In this document: positions 7,701 through 13,442 of the stretch, one piece after another
Layout of the letters: every line of letters starts with the position of its first letter
How positions within the stretch are numbered: the stretch's first letter is position 1
From: JBGLNJ01 sp964353405
GTDB taxonomy: Bacteria; Chloroflexota; Anaerolineae; Fen-1058
Length of the DNA: 14,324 bases
Reading direction: 5' to 3'
Assembly (NCBI GenBank): GCA_964353405.1
Contig: CAYGWJ010000162.1
Coordinates: 1-14,324, forward strand
Made by a program: the position numbers and the translations under genes
Notes under the pieces: model-generated
What the model was told of the DNA's origin: nothing
Seen by the model: only the letters and a program-made list of their open reading frames with translations
Databases searched by the model: none

Positions 7701-8721
7701 TGGCGTAAGCGACGGACATGGGAAATAGAATCAGCGGCAAGAACAACAAGGCCGACGGGGTCCGCAAACCTGGGAGCGCCAAAAACGCGACAATCCAGGC
7801 GCCGAGGGGCGTGAACGCCACGCCGCTGCCCAACATAATGATGCGGCTCTGCTGGCGCACAATCGGCGAAGGTGAGCTCCAGCGCCGATAGGCCGTCATC
7901 GTGGGAAAGGCCACAATGCCCAGCACGATATAGTAAAAGCCCAGCCGCCAGGCCTGGGGATACAAATTCGGGAGGCTCTGGTTATAGACCAGCGCCCAGC
8001 CGATGCCCGCGATGGCGAGCGTCAGCAGGAAGGGGAGCCAGCGCAGAAAGGTCCAGCGGGAGACAAAGCTCTGCTCTTGAGGAAAGAGCAGCGCCAGGCT
8101 CACCAGGCCGCCGCCGGCCAGCGGCACCGCACCCGTCCACAGCCAGGCCAGCGCGTGAGTGGTGTAGATGTCGAACCAGAAACCGCACGCGCCGGCCACG
8201 CCCAGGCACATCAGCGTAAAGGCACGCCCGGCGGCCGTGTCCCGCCGCGCCGTATACATCCACAGTCCCAGCGCCAGGTAGACTAGCCCGACGATGTACG
8301 GCACAACAAAGCGCGGCAGCAGCTCGGAGGGAGGAAACTGGGCCAGCGTGACAGGCGCCAATTTCTGCTGGCCCGTCTCGGCGACAAATCGCAGCGTGAG
8401 GCGCGCGCCCACGCCAAGCCGTTTCAGCGCCTCATCCAACTCGGCGCGGTTGTTGATGCGAATGTCATCCAGCGCCACGAGATGATCGGGAAAGTTCAGG
8501 CCGGCGCGCATGGCTTCCCAGGCGGGGTCATTCGCCCCGGTCACATCGAGGGTCGGCTCGAGTAGCACGCCGGGGAAAGGCTGCACAGACCAGCGCCAGG
8601 CGTTAATCGGCGCAATGACAAACCCCGCCACCGTGATGACGATGAGGGCCACCACCGCCAGCCGGGCGGCGGTGCCTGCCGGATTGGATGCTGAGGAAGG
8701 TGCTGTGGACTGCTCGGACAT
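4705..8721 (-). CDS. Membrane-bound hybrid-input sensor histidine kinase: PDZ-like segment, ~10 helices, four GAF domains
   Basis: A 1338-residue sensor kinase. Order: helix about 19-40; a PDZ-like segment (LNFPDHLVALDDIRINNRAE); about nine further helices up to about 430, ending in LDVDLIISRSITYIV and a RTFYRGRVDYREAL linker; four GAF domains between about 455 and 1100; HisKA with the phospho-acceptor His in VVAHELKLPMTSIKGY near 1113; and HATPase with N box NLVSNAFKYTP, DTGVGM, FFRA and GHGLGFSIAKNL. No receiver domain and no response regulator gene is nearby, so its partner is elsewhere. ATG 8721 (MSEQSTAPSS) is chosen. The frame is open to a TTG at 8835 but that covers the promoter. The ribosome binding site is poor (GGAG one base before ATG), so the start is uncertain. 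The signal is unknown; GAF domains suggest small-molecule or redox sensing. Confidence 0.9.
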   Translation of the reverse strand: MSEQSTAPSSASNPAGTAARLAVVALIVITVAGFVIAPINAWRWSVQPFPGVLLEPTLDVTGANDPAWEAMRAGLNFPDHLVALDDIRINNRAELDEALKRLGVGARLTLRFVAETGQQKLAPVTLAQFPPSELLPRFVVPYIVGLVYLALGLWMYTARRDTAAGRAFTLMCLGVAGACGFWFDIYTTHALAWLWTGAVPLAGGGLVSLALLFPQEQSFVSRWTFLRWLPFLLTLAIAGIGWALVYNQSLPNLYPQAWRLGFYYIVLGIVAFPTMTAYRRWSSPSPIVRQQSRIIMLGSGVAFTPLGAWIVAFLALPGLRTPSALLFLPLILFPMSVAYAILRYHMLDVDLIISRSITYIVLSVTIGVVYFVVVNAVSSLLRSTVSATDPWLIALFVLVLAMFLDPARARVQLTVDRTFYRGRVDYREALKGFSVRLNRAVGLEDVVATVYDQVAQSVRVEPVWVFLHQGPGLGYAVHPPSSGELPGPGAARFPEDSELVRLLRQDRDPVYLQMDRALPRTLFFEHSRLEALGASLFVPLCGPERIEGWLALGSKQSGQPFSSDDFSFLTALANETALALGKARTISDLSCSVKELSALTLISQAVNFTLPVDDIFELIYTQTSRILDARNFFIVLFDSRLERLRFAFYVEEDERFFPDDEWPLGMGLTSEIIRTMQPICTEDYMTECARRGVASGGKPGRAWMGVPLVAGDRAMGVISVSSFEPDVRYSDHDLQIFRAIADQTATVLEKNRLYHQMELRAQQLATLNEVGRTITSTLELRPALNLIMDKAVEILDSEAGSLVLVDPDTGDLVFEVTLGPTASDIHGTRLPMGTGIVGKVAQTAQPIIVNQTQSDQRWFSGVDKSGEFKTNALIAVPMVAKAGVIGVLEVINKRDGTPFNVDDQNLLSAFAANAAVSIENARLYTQTDQALDARVNELQTLQRIDRELNTTLDYSRALDITMEWAMRVSGANAGLIGIVTAEEKGARLVLHTHRGYPREAERYLKEPQPLDQGIIGRVAATGIPNRVQDVSQDPDYVPLLPATRSQLTVPVARENSVIGVIVLESDRLNGFDLEALNFVVRLADHAAVSIANAQLYEQVKRANQAKSEFVSVVAHELKLPMTSIKGYSDLLAMGAAGQVSEGQLAFLNTIRSNVERMNTLVSDLLDISRIETGRLKLDIKRVALSSVVEEMLRTLRKHIEDKQQTLQVDVPDGLPQVKGDRSRLIQVLANLVSNAFKYTPSGGQITITVRHAGTLDDGKPYLVCSVQDTGVGMAPEDVEKLGQKFFRAGDPRVRDVPGHGLGFSIAKNLVEMQGGKIEIQSDPDKGSTFSFTVPVAAD

Positions 8722-8818
8722 GCTCCAGCTTTCGTCGCAATGATCTCGGATCACAACCAGATGAATGCAACAACTAATGCCAACACCGAGCTTCCGGGGG
8801 GGAGCGGAATCTGCCAAG

Positions 8819-8847
8819 ATTGTATCATAGCGCAAGTCTTTTGTCTA
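8819..8847 (-). promoter_or_regulatory. Promoter of the histidine kinase gene
   Basis: On the minus strand TAGACA (8847-8842), 17 bp, then TACAAT (8824-8819) preceded by an extended TGA. The predicted start near 8812 leaves about 90 nt before the chosen ATG, which argues against starts further upstream. Confidence 0.65.
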
Positions 8848-8894
8848 TTCTAGTTTGGCGTTCTGTCTGCGCTGGTGTAGAATGAGACCACTGA

Positions 8895-9134
8895 CTGTCT
8901 TGTCCGTATGTAGGGCAGGTTTCTAACCTGCCGCTGTCTTGTCCGTATGTAGGCAGGTTTCTAACCTGCCGCTGTCTTGTCCGTATGTAGTATGTAGGGC
9001 AGGTTTCTAACCTGCCACTGTCTTGTCCGTATGTAGGGCAGGTTTCTAATCTGCTGCTGTCTTGTCCGTATGTAGGGCAGGTTTCTAACCTGCCGCTGTC
9101 TTGTCCGTATGTAAGGCAGGTTTCTAACCTGCCG
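8895..9134. repeat. Six-copy 39-bp tandem array of hairpin units
   Basis: Units begin at 8895, 8934, 8972, 9018, 9057 and 9096. Four are 39 bp, one lacks one G (38 bp) and one has an extra TATGTAG (46 bp). Each has CTGTCTTGTCCGTATGTA followed by GGCAGGTT-TCT-AACCTGCC, an 8-bp perfect stem; the fourth has changes in the right arm. There are no unique spacers, so it is not a CRISPR array. It fills most of the 8836-9232 gap between the divergent kinase and oxidoreductase genes. The reverse strand is open over part of it only because 39 is a multiple of three. Confidence 0.95.
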
Positions 9135-9144
9135 CCCGCAGAAT

Positions 9145-9163
9145 GGCGGCTTTGAAAGCCGCC
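9145..9163. repeat. Single hairpin related to the tandem array, opposite orientation
   Basis: GGCGGCTTT-G-AAAGCCGCC followed by CTACG. The array units carry GTAGG before the stem; here CCTAC comes after it, as if the same kind of element were reversed. Confidence 0.65.
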
Positions 9164-9232
9164 CTACGTCGGGCCTTGACATACCAATTCGACAGCCAGG
9201 GACACGGTGCAGCACAACCGGAGGAGATGACC

Positions 9233-10432
9233 ATGAGTGAGCAGTCCTTCACCGCCATGACCAGCGCCAGACCTGCGGGCCAGGCTCCCGAAATCGGCAT
9301 CGGCCTGTTGGGTTATGCCTTCATGGGCAAAGCGCATAGCAATGCCTATATCAAAATCCCCTACATGATGTATCCCCCGCCGGCCGTCCCCCGCCTGATC
9401 GCCATCTGCGGTCGCGACGCGGAAGCTGTGGCGGCCGCCGCCCAGCGCTACGGCTACTTGAGTTATTACACCGATTGGCGCAAGCTGCTGGAAGACGACC
9501 GCGTCCAGTTGTTCGATAACGGCGGCTCGAACGCAGCCCATGCCGAGCCGTGCATGGCCGCCGCTCGAGCCGGCAAACACGTCATCTGCGAAAAGCCGCT
9601 GGCCCGGTCTGGCGAAGAGGCCAAACAGATGCTGGAGGCCGTGGAAAAAGCCGGCGTCAAGCACATGGTCGCCTTCAACTACCGCTTCGTCCCGGCCATC
9701 CGCCAGGCCTACAACCTCATCCAGAGTGGCGCGCTGGGGCGCATCTATCATTTCCGCGCCGTGTACCTCCAGGAATGGATCATGCCGCACTATAACGTGC
9801 CGCGCATCTGGCGTCTGCAAAAGAGCCAGGCGGGCACCGGCGCGTTGGGCGACCTGGGCGCGCACGTCATTGACCTGAGCCGCTTTTTGATGGGTGAAGT
9901 GAAAAGCGTCAGCGCGCTCACACGCACCTTTGTCCCCGAGCGTCCTTTGCCGGATGGCAGCGGCACGGGCAAGGTGGATGTGGACGATGCTTTTGCAACG
10001 GTGGTCGAGTTCGAGAATGGCGCCATCGGCACGCTGGAAGCCACGCGCTTTGCCGCCGGTCGCAAGAATCACCTGGTGTTCGAGATCAACGGCGAGCACG
10101 GAACCCTTCGCTTCGACCTGGAACGGCTGAACGAGCTGGAGGTATTCTGGGTGGGCCAGGAACCGCGAGAGACCCAGGGCTTTCAAACGGTCCTGGTCAC
10201 CGAGACTTTTCACCCGTGGCTACAAAACTGGTGGCCGCAAGGGCACCTCATTGGTTGGGAGCACACCTTCGTCCACGAGCTGACTCACTTGCTGGATTGC
10301 ATCGTCAACGACAAGGACGTGGCTCCGTATGGCGCAAGTTTCCTGGATGGCTACCGCGCGGCCGTCATCTCGGACGCGATCCTTGAATCGGCCAGCCAGA
10401 GGAAGCAAGTGGACATCCGGTACGAAAGGTAA
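9233..10432 (+). CDS. Gfo/Idh/MocA family NAD(P)-dependent oxidoreductase
   Basis: A 399-residue cytoplasmic oxidoreductase. The Rossmann loop GLLGYAFMGKAHSNAY (24-39), EKPLARSGEEA (120-130), NYRF (149-152) and GDLGAHVIDLSRFL (206-219, with the conserved His211 and Asp214) place it firmly in the sugar/inositol dehydrogenase superfamily. Substrate is unknown; relatives act on inositols, glucose derivatives and other polyols. ATG 9233 is preferred because GGAGGAG ends 6 nt before it; ATG 9227 abuts that site. A TTGACA at 9176 has no convincing -10 partner, so the promoter is undefined. It is divergent from the histidine kinase across the hairpin array. The next gene starts 35 bp downstream and may be cotranscribed. 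Sugar-transport or isomerase neighbours that would hint at a pathway are absent. Confidence 0.92.
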   Translation: MSEQSFTAMTSARPAGQAPEIGIGLLGYAFMGKAHSNAYIKIPYMMYPPPAVPRLIAICGRDAEAVAAAAQRYGYLSYYTDWRKLLEDDRVQLFDNGGSNAAHAEPCMAAARAGKHVICEKPLARSGEEAKQMLEAVEKAGVKHMVAFNYRFVPAIRQAYNLIQSGALGRIYHFRAVYLQEWIMPHYNVPRIWRLQKSQAGTGALGDLGAHVIDLSRFLMGEVKSVSALTRTFVPERPLPDGSGTGKVDVDDAFATVVEFENGAIGTLEATRFAAGRKNHLVFEINGEHGTLRFDLERLNELEVFWVGQEPRETQGFQTVLVTETFHPWLQNWWPQGHLIGWEHTFVHELTHLLDCIVNDKDVAPYGASFLDGYRAAVISDAILESASQRKQVDIRYER

Positions 10433-10467
10433 CAGCACGTAAGGCTATGATGAAAGGAGTGTTTCGG

Positions 10468-10656
10468 ATGGATAAGCCGAGTTCTCACACGAGAGGGTAT
10501 TTCCTGGCGGCTGGGCTGGGAGCGTTGGGGGGCGGGCTCTTGGTCATTCTGGCAACGAGGGCAATTCCCAAGATGATGTCGCAGATGATGGCAGGAATGA
10601 TGCAAAACATGACGTCCCAAATGGGCGAGGGAGGTTGCACTCCCTCGGAGAGGTGA
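10468..10656 (+). CDS. Small Met-rich single-helix membrane protein
   Basis: A 62-residue protein with one membrane helix (about 11-30, YFLAAGLGALGGGLLVILAT) followed by a short tail dominated by methionine (PKMMSQMMAGMMQNMTSQMG) and ending GGCTPSER. AGGAG 8 nt before ATG 10468 decides the start over the ATGs at 10447 and 10450. No family is recognised with confidence. A Met/Cys-rich tail could bind soft metals, but this is only a composition-based guess. A hairpin with 8-bp stem (CGAGGGAG/CTCCCTCG, 10626-10647) lies in its last codons without a following T run. Confidence 0.6.
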   Translation: MDKPSSHTRGYFLAAGLGALGGGLLVILATRAIPKMMSQMMAGMMQNMTSQMGEGGCTPSER

Positions 10657-10670
10657 CAGCAGATGCTAAA

Positions 10671-10726
10671 GGGCTTCGGTGAAGCCCAATGAAGAGAACT
10701 GCAACATCTCGGATAACTTGTTGCAG
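10671..10726. other. Two intergenic hairpins before the hsdM remnant
   Basis: GGGCTTC-GGT-GAAGCCC at 10671-10687, and CTGCAACA paired with TGTTGCAG at 10699-10726 with a 12-nt loop. Neither is followed by a T run, so they are not clear terminators. Confidence 0.45.
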
Positions 10727-10742
10727 GCAGTGAAGGCAGAGC

Positions 10743-11516
10743 ATGGATACGACTACGCTTGAGAATTGGCTGTGGGAAGCAGCGTGCTCGATTCGCGGCC
10801 CGCTCGATGCCCCCAAGTTCAAGGACTAAATCCTGCCACTGCTGTTTTACAAGCGGCTGAGCGATGTGTACGAGGACGAGCTTGACCGGCTGGCGAAGGA
10901 GCTGGGCGGCAAGGCCAAGGCGCAAAAATTGGTGCGCGCCGATCGCGGCTTGATCCGGTTCTACATCCCCGAAGACCACCTGTGGGCCGAGGTGCGCTCG
11001 AACTCGAACGCGCTGGGCAACACGATGACGGCGCCCCAGTTCAAGGACGACGACGGCAAGCTGCGGCGTTTTGACAAGATCGCGGCCAACCCGATGTGGA
11101 ACCAAAAGTTTGGGGCCGAGATCTACGAGAAAGATCCCTTTGGACACTTTGAGCGCGGCACGCCACCCAGCAGCAGCGCCGACTGGGGCTGGGTGCAGCA
11201 CATGGCCGCGCAGTTGAAGCCGGGCGGCAAGATGGCGGTGGTGCTCGATACGGGTGCGGTTTCGCGCGGGAGCGGAAATGAGGGGAGCAACAAGGAACGC
11301 GATGTGCGCCGCGCGTTTGTGGACGCCGACCGGGTAGAGTGCGTCATCCTGCTGCCGGAGAACTTGTTTTACAACACGAGCGCGCCGGGCATCATCCTGG
11401 TGATGCGTAGGGGCGAACCGGCGGTTCGCCCGCGCCCCCACGCGGGCGAGATTTTGCTGATCAATGCAAGCAAGATGTGCGCCAAGGGGCGGCCCAAGAA
11501 TTACGTGACGGATGAA
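10743..11516 (+). pseudogene. hsdM: Type I restriction-modification methyltransferase subunit HsdM, broken
   Basis: HsdM supplies adenine methylation and, with HsdS and HsdR, forms the type I complex. The reading frame starts at ATG 10743 (MDTTTLENWLWEAA), hits TAA at 10827 inside KFKD-stop-ILPLLFYKRLSD, where relatives have Tyr, and is open again afterwards. N-terminal sequence to EVRSNS is joined directly to NALGNTMTAPQF. The family has a long central part between these, including the SAM-binding DP(A/C)CGSGG motif, which is missing. Later sequence is good: NPMWNQKF (motif IV), TPPSSSADWGW, LPENLFYNT, EILLINAS, KGRPKNYVTDE. A palindrome-coded insertion RRGEPAVRPR precedes PHAGEILL. After 11516 the sequence becomes the end of hsdS. 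With the SAM motif gone, it cannot be an active methyltransferase. Confidence 0.9.
11411..11431. repeat. Palindrome inserted in frame in hsdM
   Basis: GGGCGAACC-ggc-GGTTCGCCC, a 9-bp perfect stem. It codes for residues that have no place in the usual HsdM sequence between the ILVM strand and PHAGEILLINAS. Confidence 0.7.
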
Positions 11517-11761
11517 TTGGGCAGAAACTCCAAGTTGAAGAACAGCGCAAGATCGCTCTGCAAGCGCTGTTCAAGTCTGTGCTGCATGAATTGATGACGG
11601 GAAAGGTGAGGGTGGGGATGCAACGGATGTGCAGCGGATACACGGATGGGGAGAGTTGCATCCGTGTAATCCGAGCGAAACCCGGCGACGATCTTGGAAG
11701 CCTGAAAACAAAAACGGGCTACCAAGCCGACACACTCCGCTTGCTCGGGGAGAGCGGATAA
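11516..11761 (+). pseudogene. hsdS: Remnant of type I specificity subunit HsdS C-terminus
   Basis: HsdS recognises the target DNA. Only its last ~33 codons remain, in a frame different from hsdM: KLQVEEQRKIALQALFKSVL followed by HELMTGKVRV (to about 11614), the typical end of the protein. Both target-recognition domains are gone. The join to hsdM is at about 11516, so one deletion removed the hsdM end and almost all of hsdS. The frame continues past the usual end to TAA 11761, and that tail has no recognisable similarity to the family. Confidence 0.8.
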
Positions 11762-11951
11762 ACCGCCTTCCTATCAGGCCTGGATTTACGTCCCGTTCGG
11801 GGCATAGCTTACCAGAGTCCACGTGATCCGGCAAGACCCTGATCGTCCGTCAGGCACAGAGGCTCAATTCAGAGTATACTTGTAGTCACAAGTCATGGTG
11901 ATGCCAGACTTCCGAAGTCTAGGAGACTTCGGAAGTCTGGCGGAGAGCTAT
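11615..11951 (+). other. Stretch between hsdS remnant and RAYT: hairpin, weak promoter candidate, REP element
   Basis: Apart from the hsdS tail frame this stretch has no gene. It holds an imperfect inverted repeat (left arm CGGATACACGGATG at 11635-11648, right arm CATCCGTGTAATCCG at 11659-11673, one bulged base). TATACT at 11875 could be a -10 box for the RAYT gene but has no clear -35. It ends with the 36-bp double palindrome at 11905-11940. No tRNA or other RNA is recognisable. Confidence 0.6.
11905..11940. repeat. 36-bp REP-like double palindrome, copy 1 (before RAYT)
   Basis: CAGACTTCCGAAGTCT, three bases, then AGACTTCGGAAGTCTGG. With the C at 11904 the two arms are perfect inverted repeats of 17 bp, and each arm is itself nearly palindromic. 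It ends 11 bp before the RAYT start codon, directly beside its GGAG. Confidence 0.9.
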
Positions 11952-12566
11952 ATGCCCCGCAGAGACATTCCACTTATTGCCGGCGAATATTATCACATCT
12001 ACAATCGCGGCAACAACCGCCAGAGCATTTTCTTCGAGGAAGAAAACTATGTATTCTTCCTGCGCCGTCTGCGCGAGTACCTCGCGCAACCTTCCGAGCC
12101 TTGCGTGACGCTGGTGGCCTACTGCCTGATACCCACTCATTTTCACTGGCTGCTTCAACCTCACGACGACGACCTTTCGCATCACCTGCAGTTGTTCAGT
12201 ATCTCGTACACCAAAGCGAGCAACAAGCGGTACGAGCGCGTCGGCGCACTTTTCCAGGGCCAGTTTCAGGCCAAACGCGTTGACCGCAACGAATATCTTT
12301 TGCACCTGTCCCGCTACATCCATTTGAACCCGGTGCAGGCCGGGTTGGTCAAGCAACCTGAAGATTGGGCATTTTCCAGCTATCGCGAATATCTTGGCTT
12401 GCGCCAGGGCAAGCTACCCAAGCCGGACATTATATTGGCGCAATTCGCCGCAGTTCAGACTTCCGAAGTTTTTAAAACTTTGGAAGTCTTGTACCGAGAA
12501 TTCATAGCGGCCTATCTCCCAACCGACAAGAAGCACATTGCGCATTTGACGTTGGACGACGACTGA
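11952..12566 (+). CDS. REP-associated tyrosine transposase (RAYT, Y1/HUH family)
   Basis: A 204-residue single-strand DNA transposase of the IS200-like REP-associated group. It shows YYHIYNRGNN (13-22), the HUH motif PTHFHWLL (His63 and His65), GALFQGQFQAKRV (98-110) and the catalytic Tyr122 in LSRYIHLNPVQAGLV. All catalytic residues expected of the family are present and the frame is intact, so it may be active. ATG 11952 follows GGAG at a good distance; the longer frame from 11895 runs through the REP palindrome and is not favoured. It is surrounded by 36-bp palindromes, the likely substrate. One copy lies inside its own C-terminal coding region (QTSEVFKTLEVL). It separates the hsdS remnant from hsdR, whose first codons are missing, so its arrival may have damaged the R-M locus. 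Confidence 0.92.
   Translation: MPRRDIPLIAGEYYHIYNRGNNRQSIFFEEENYVFFLRRLREYLAQPSEPCVTLVAYCLIPTHFHWLLQPHDDDLSHHLQLFSISYTKASNKRYERVGALFQGQFQAKRVDRNEYLLHLSRYIHLNPVQAGLVKQPEDWAFSSYREYLGLRQGKLPKPDIILAQFAAVQTSEVFKTLEVLYREFIAAYLPTDKKHIAHLTLDDD
12456..12491. repeat. 36-bp REP-like double palindrome, copy 2 (inside RAYT)
   Basis: CAGACTTCCGAAGTTTT then AAAACTTTGGAAGTCTTG with a small loop. It is diverged in the middle relative to the other copies. It adds 12 codons in frame. Confidence 0.85.
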
Positions 12567-12568
12567 GC

Positions 12569-12592
12569 GAGACTTCCGAAGTCTCACAGACT
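12569..12592. repeat. Truncated REP-like element, copy 3 (RAYT/hsdR junction)
   Basis: GAGACTTCCGAAGTCTC is complete, followed by CAGACTT, after which the sequence switches to hsdR. The second half of the double palindrome is missing. Confidence 0.8.
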
Positions 12593-12910
12593 TGAACAGC
12601 GCGACGTTCAAGACGCCCTCATCAACTATCTCATCGGCATCGGCTGGACGTACCTGCCGCCGGAAGACGCGCTCCAGGCGCGCGGCGACGACGAAGCGCA
12701 GCCCTTCCTGCCGGACGTTCTGCGCCAGCAGCTCGTCGCGCTCAACCCGCGTCTGGTCACAGCGGCGAACGCCGATGAGGTCACCCGCCGGCTGCGGGTG
12801 TTGCCGGCGACGATGGCGGGGAAAAGTATTTGCAAGCGTTGCGCGGCCAGTGGACGGTGTTTGATGCGGCGCACAAGCGCGAGCGCAACCTGGCGCTGAT
12901 TGCCTATCCT

Positions 12911-12946
12911 CAGACTTCCGAAGTCTGTAAGACTTCGGAAGTCTTG
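12911..12946. repeat. 36-bp REP-like double palindrome, copy 4 (inside hsdR)
   Basis: CAGACTTCCGAAGTCTG, then TA, then AGACTTCGGAAGTCTTG. It adds 12 codons, reading roughly QTSEVCKTSEVLS, in frame between LIAYP and VNRFHFTQ. Confidence 0.9.
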
Positions 12947-13410
12947 AGCGTCAACCGCTTCCATTTTACGCAAGAGATGACGTTCGTGGATCGCGACCGG
13001 CGCCGGATGGACATGATGCTGTGGGTGAACGGGCTGCCAGTGTGCGTGGTGGAGAACAAAAGCCCGACCGTGGCCGAAGCCGAGCTGGAAGCGTTTGACC
13101 AGATCCAGCGCGTATACACGGATCGGATTCCAGAGTCTATCAAATACCCGCCGCTGTTCGCAGTCGCCAACGCGCACCTGCACTATGGCGCGACGTGGAA
13201 CGACGACGCCAAGGCGATGAACGTGTGGAAGGCGGACGGCGCGGACTATGGGCTGGAGCGACTGGGCAAATCGTTCTTTGACCGCCAGAACATGCTCGAC
13301 ATGCTGAAGGACTATGTGCTATTCTATCGCGCCGAAGATCAGACGCACAAATTCGTCCTGCGCCCGCACCAGATGCGGGCCACGCGCAAGATCGTTGAGC
13401 GCGTCCTGCT

Positions 13411-13442
13411 CCCCTCTCCCGTCGTACTCGACGGGGGAGGGG
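13411..13442. repeat. GC-rich hairpin insertion in hsdR
   Basis: CCCCTCTCCCGTCG, TACT, CGACGGGGGAGGGG: a 14-bp stem with one T-G pair, followed by a G-rich tail to about 13456. It codes for Pro/Gly-rich residues absent from the usual sequence just upstream of Walker A. Confidence 0.75.

Noticed and set aside
8721..8835. Longer N-terminus of the kinase from TTG 8835
   Set aside because: It overlaps the -10 box and spacer of the predicted promoter, and the sequence is not kinase-like.
8895..9134. CRISPR array
   Set aside because: Units are directly adjacent with no unique spacers.
9176..9204. Promoter for the oxidoreductase using TTGACA at 9176
   Set aside because: The sequence at 16-18 bp spacing (around GGGACA) does not resemble a -10 box.
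8961..9215. Minus-strand frame coding for a 13-residue repeat (RQVRNLPYIRT)
   Set aside because: It is a by-product of a 39-bp noncoding tandem repeat; no ribosome binding site and no similarity to proteins I know.
9164..10213. Long minus-strand frame (349 codons) opposite the oxidoreductase
   Set aside because: The plus frame has clear Gfo/Idh/MocA motifs; the reverse frame is a shadow in GC-rich DNA.
10671..10687. Terminator after the Met-rich gene
   Set aside because: A 7-bp stem without a following T run on either strand is not convincing.
10485..11441. Minus-strand 318-codon frame over the Met-rich gene and hsdM
   Set aside because: It crosses two genes read on the other strand and shows no family motif.
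11762..11900. tRNA or small RNA gene before the RAYT
   Set aside because: No cloverleaf, T-loop GTTCGA-type sequence or terminator could be found.
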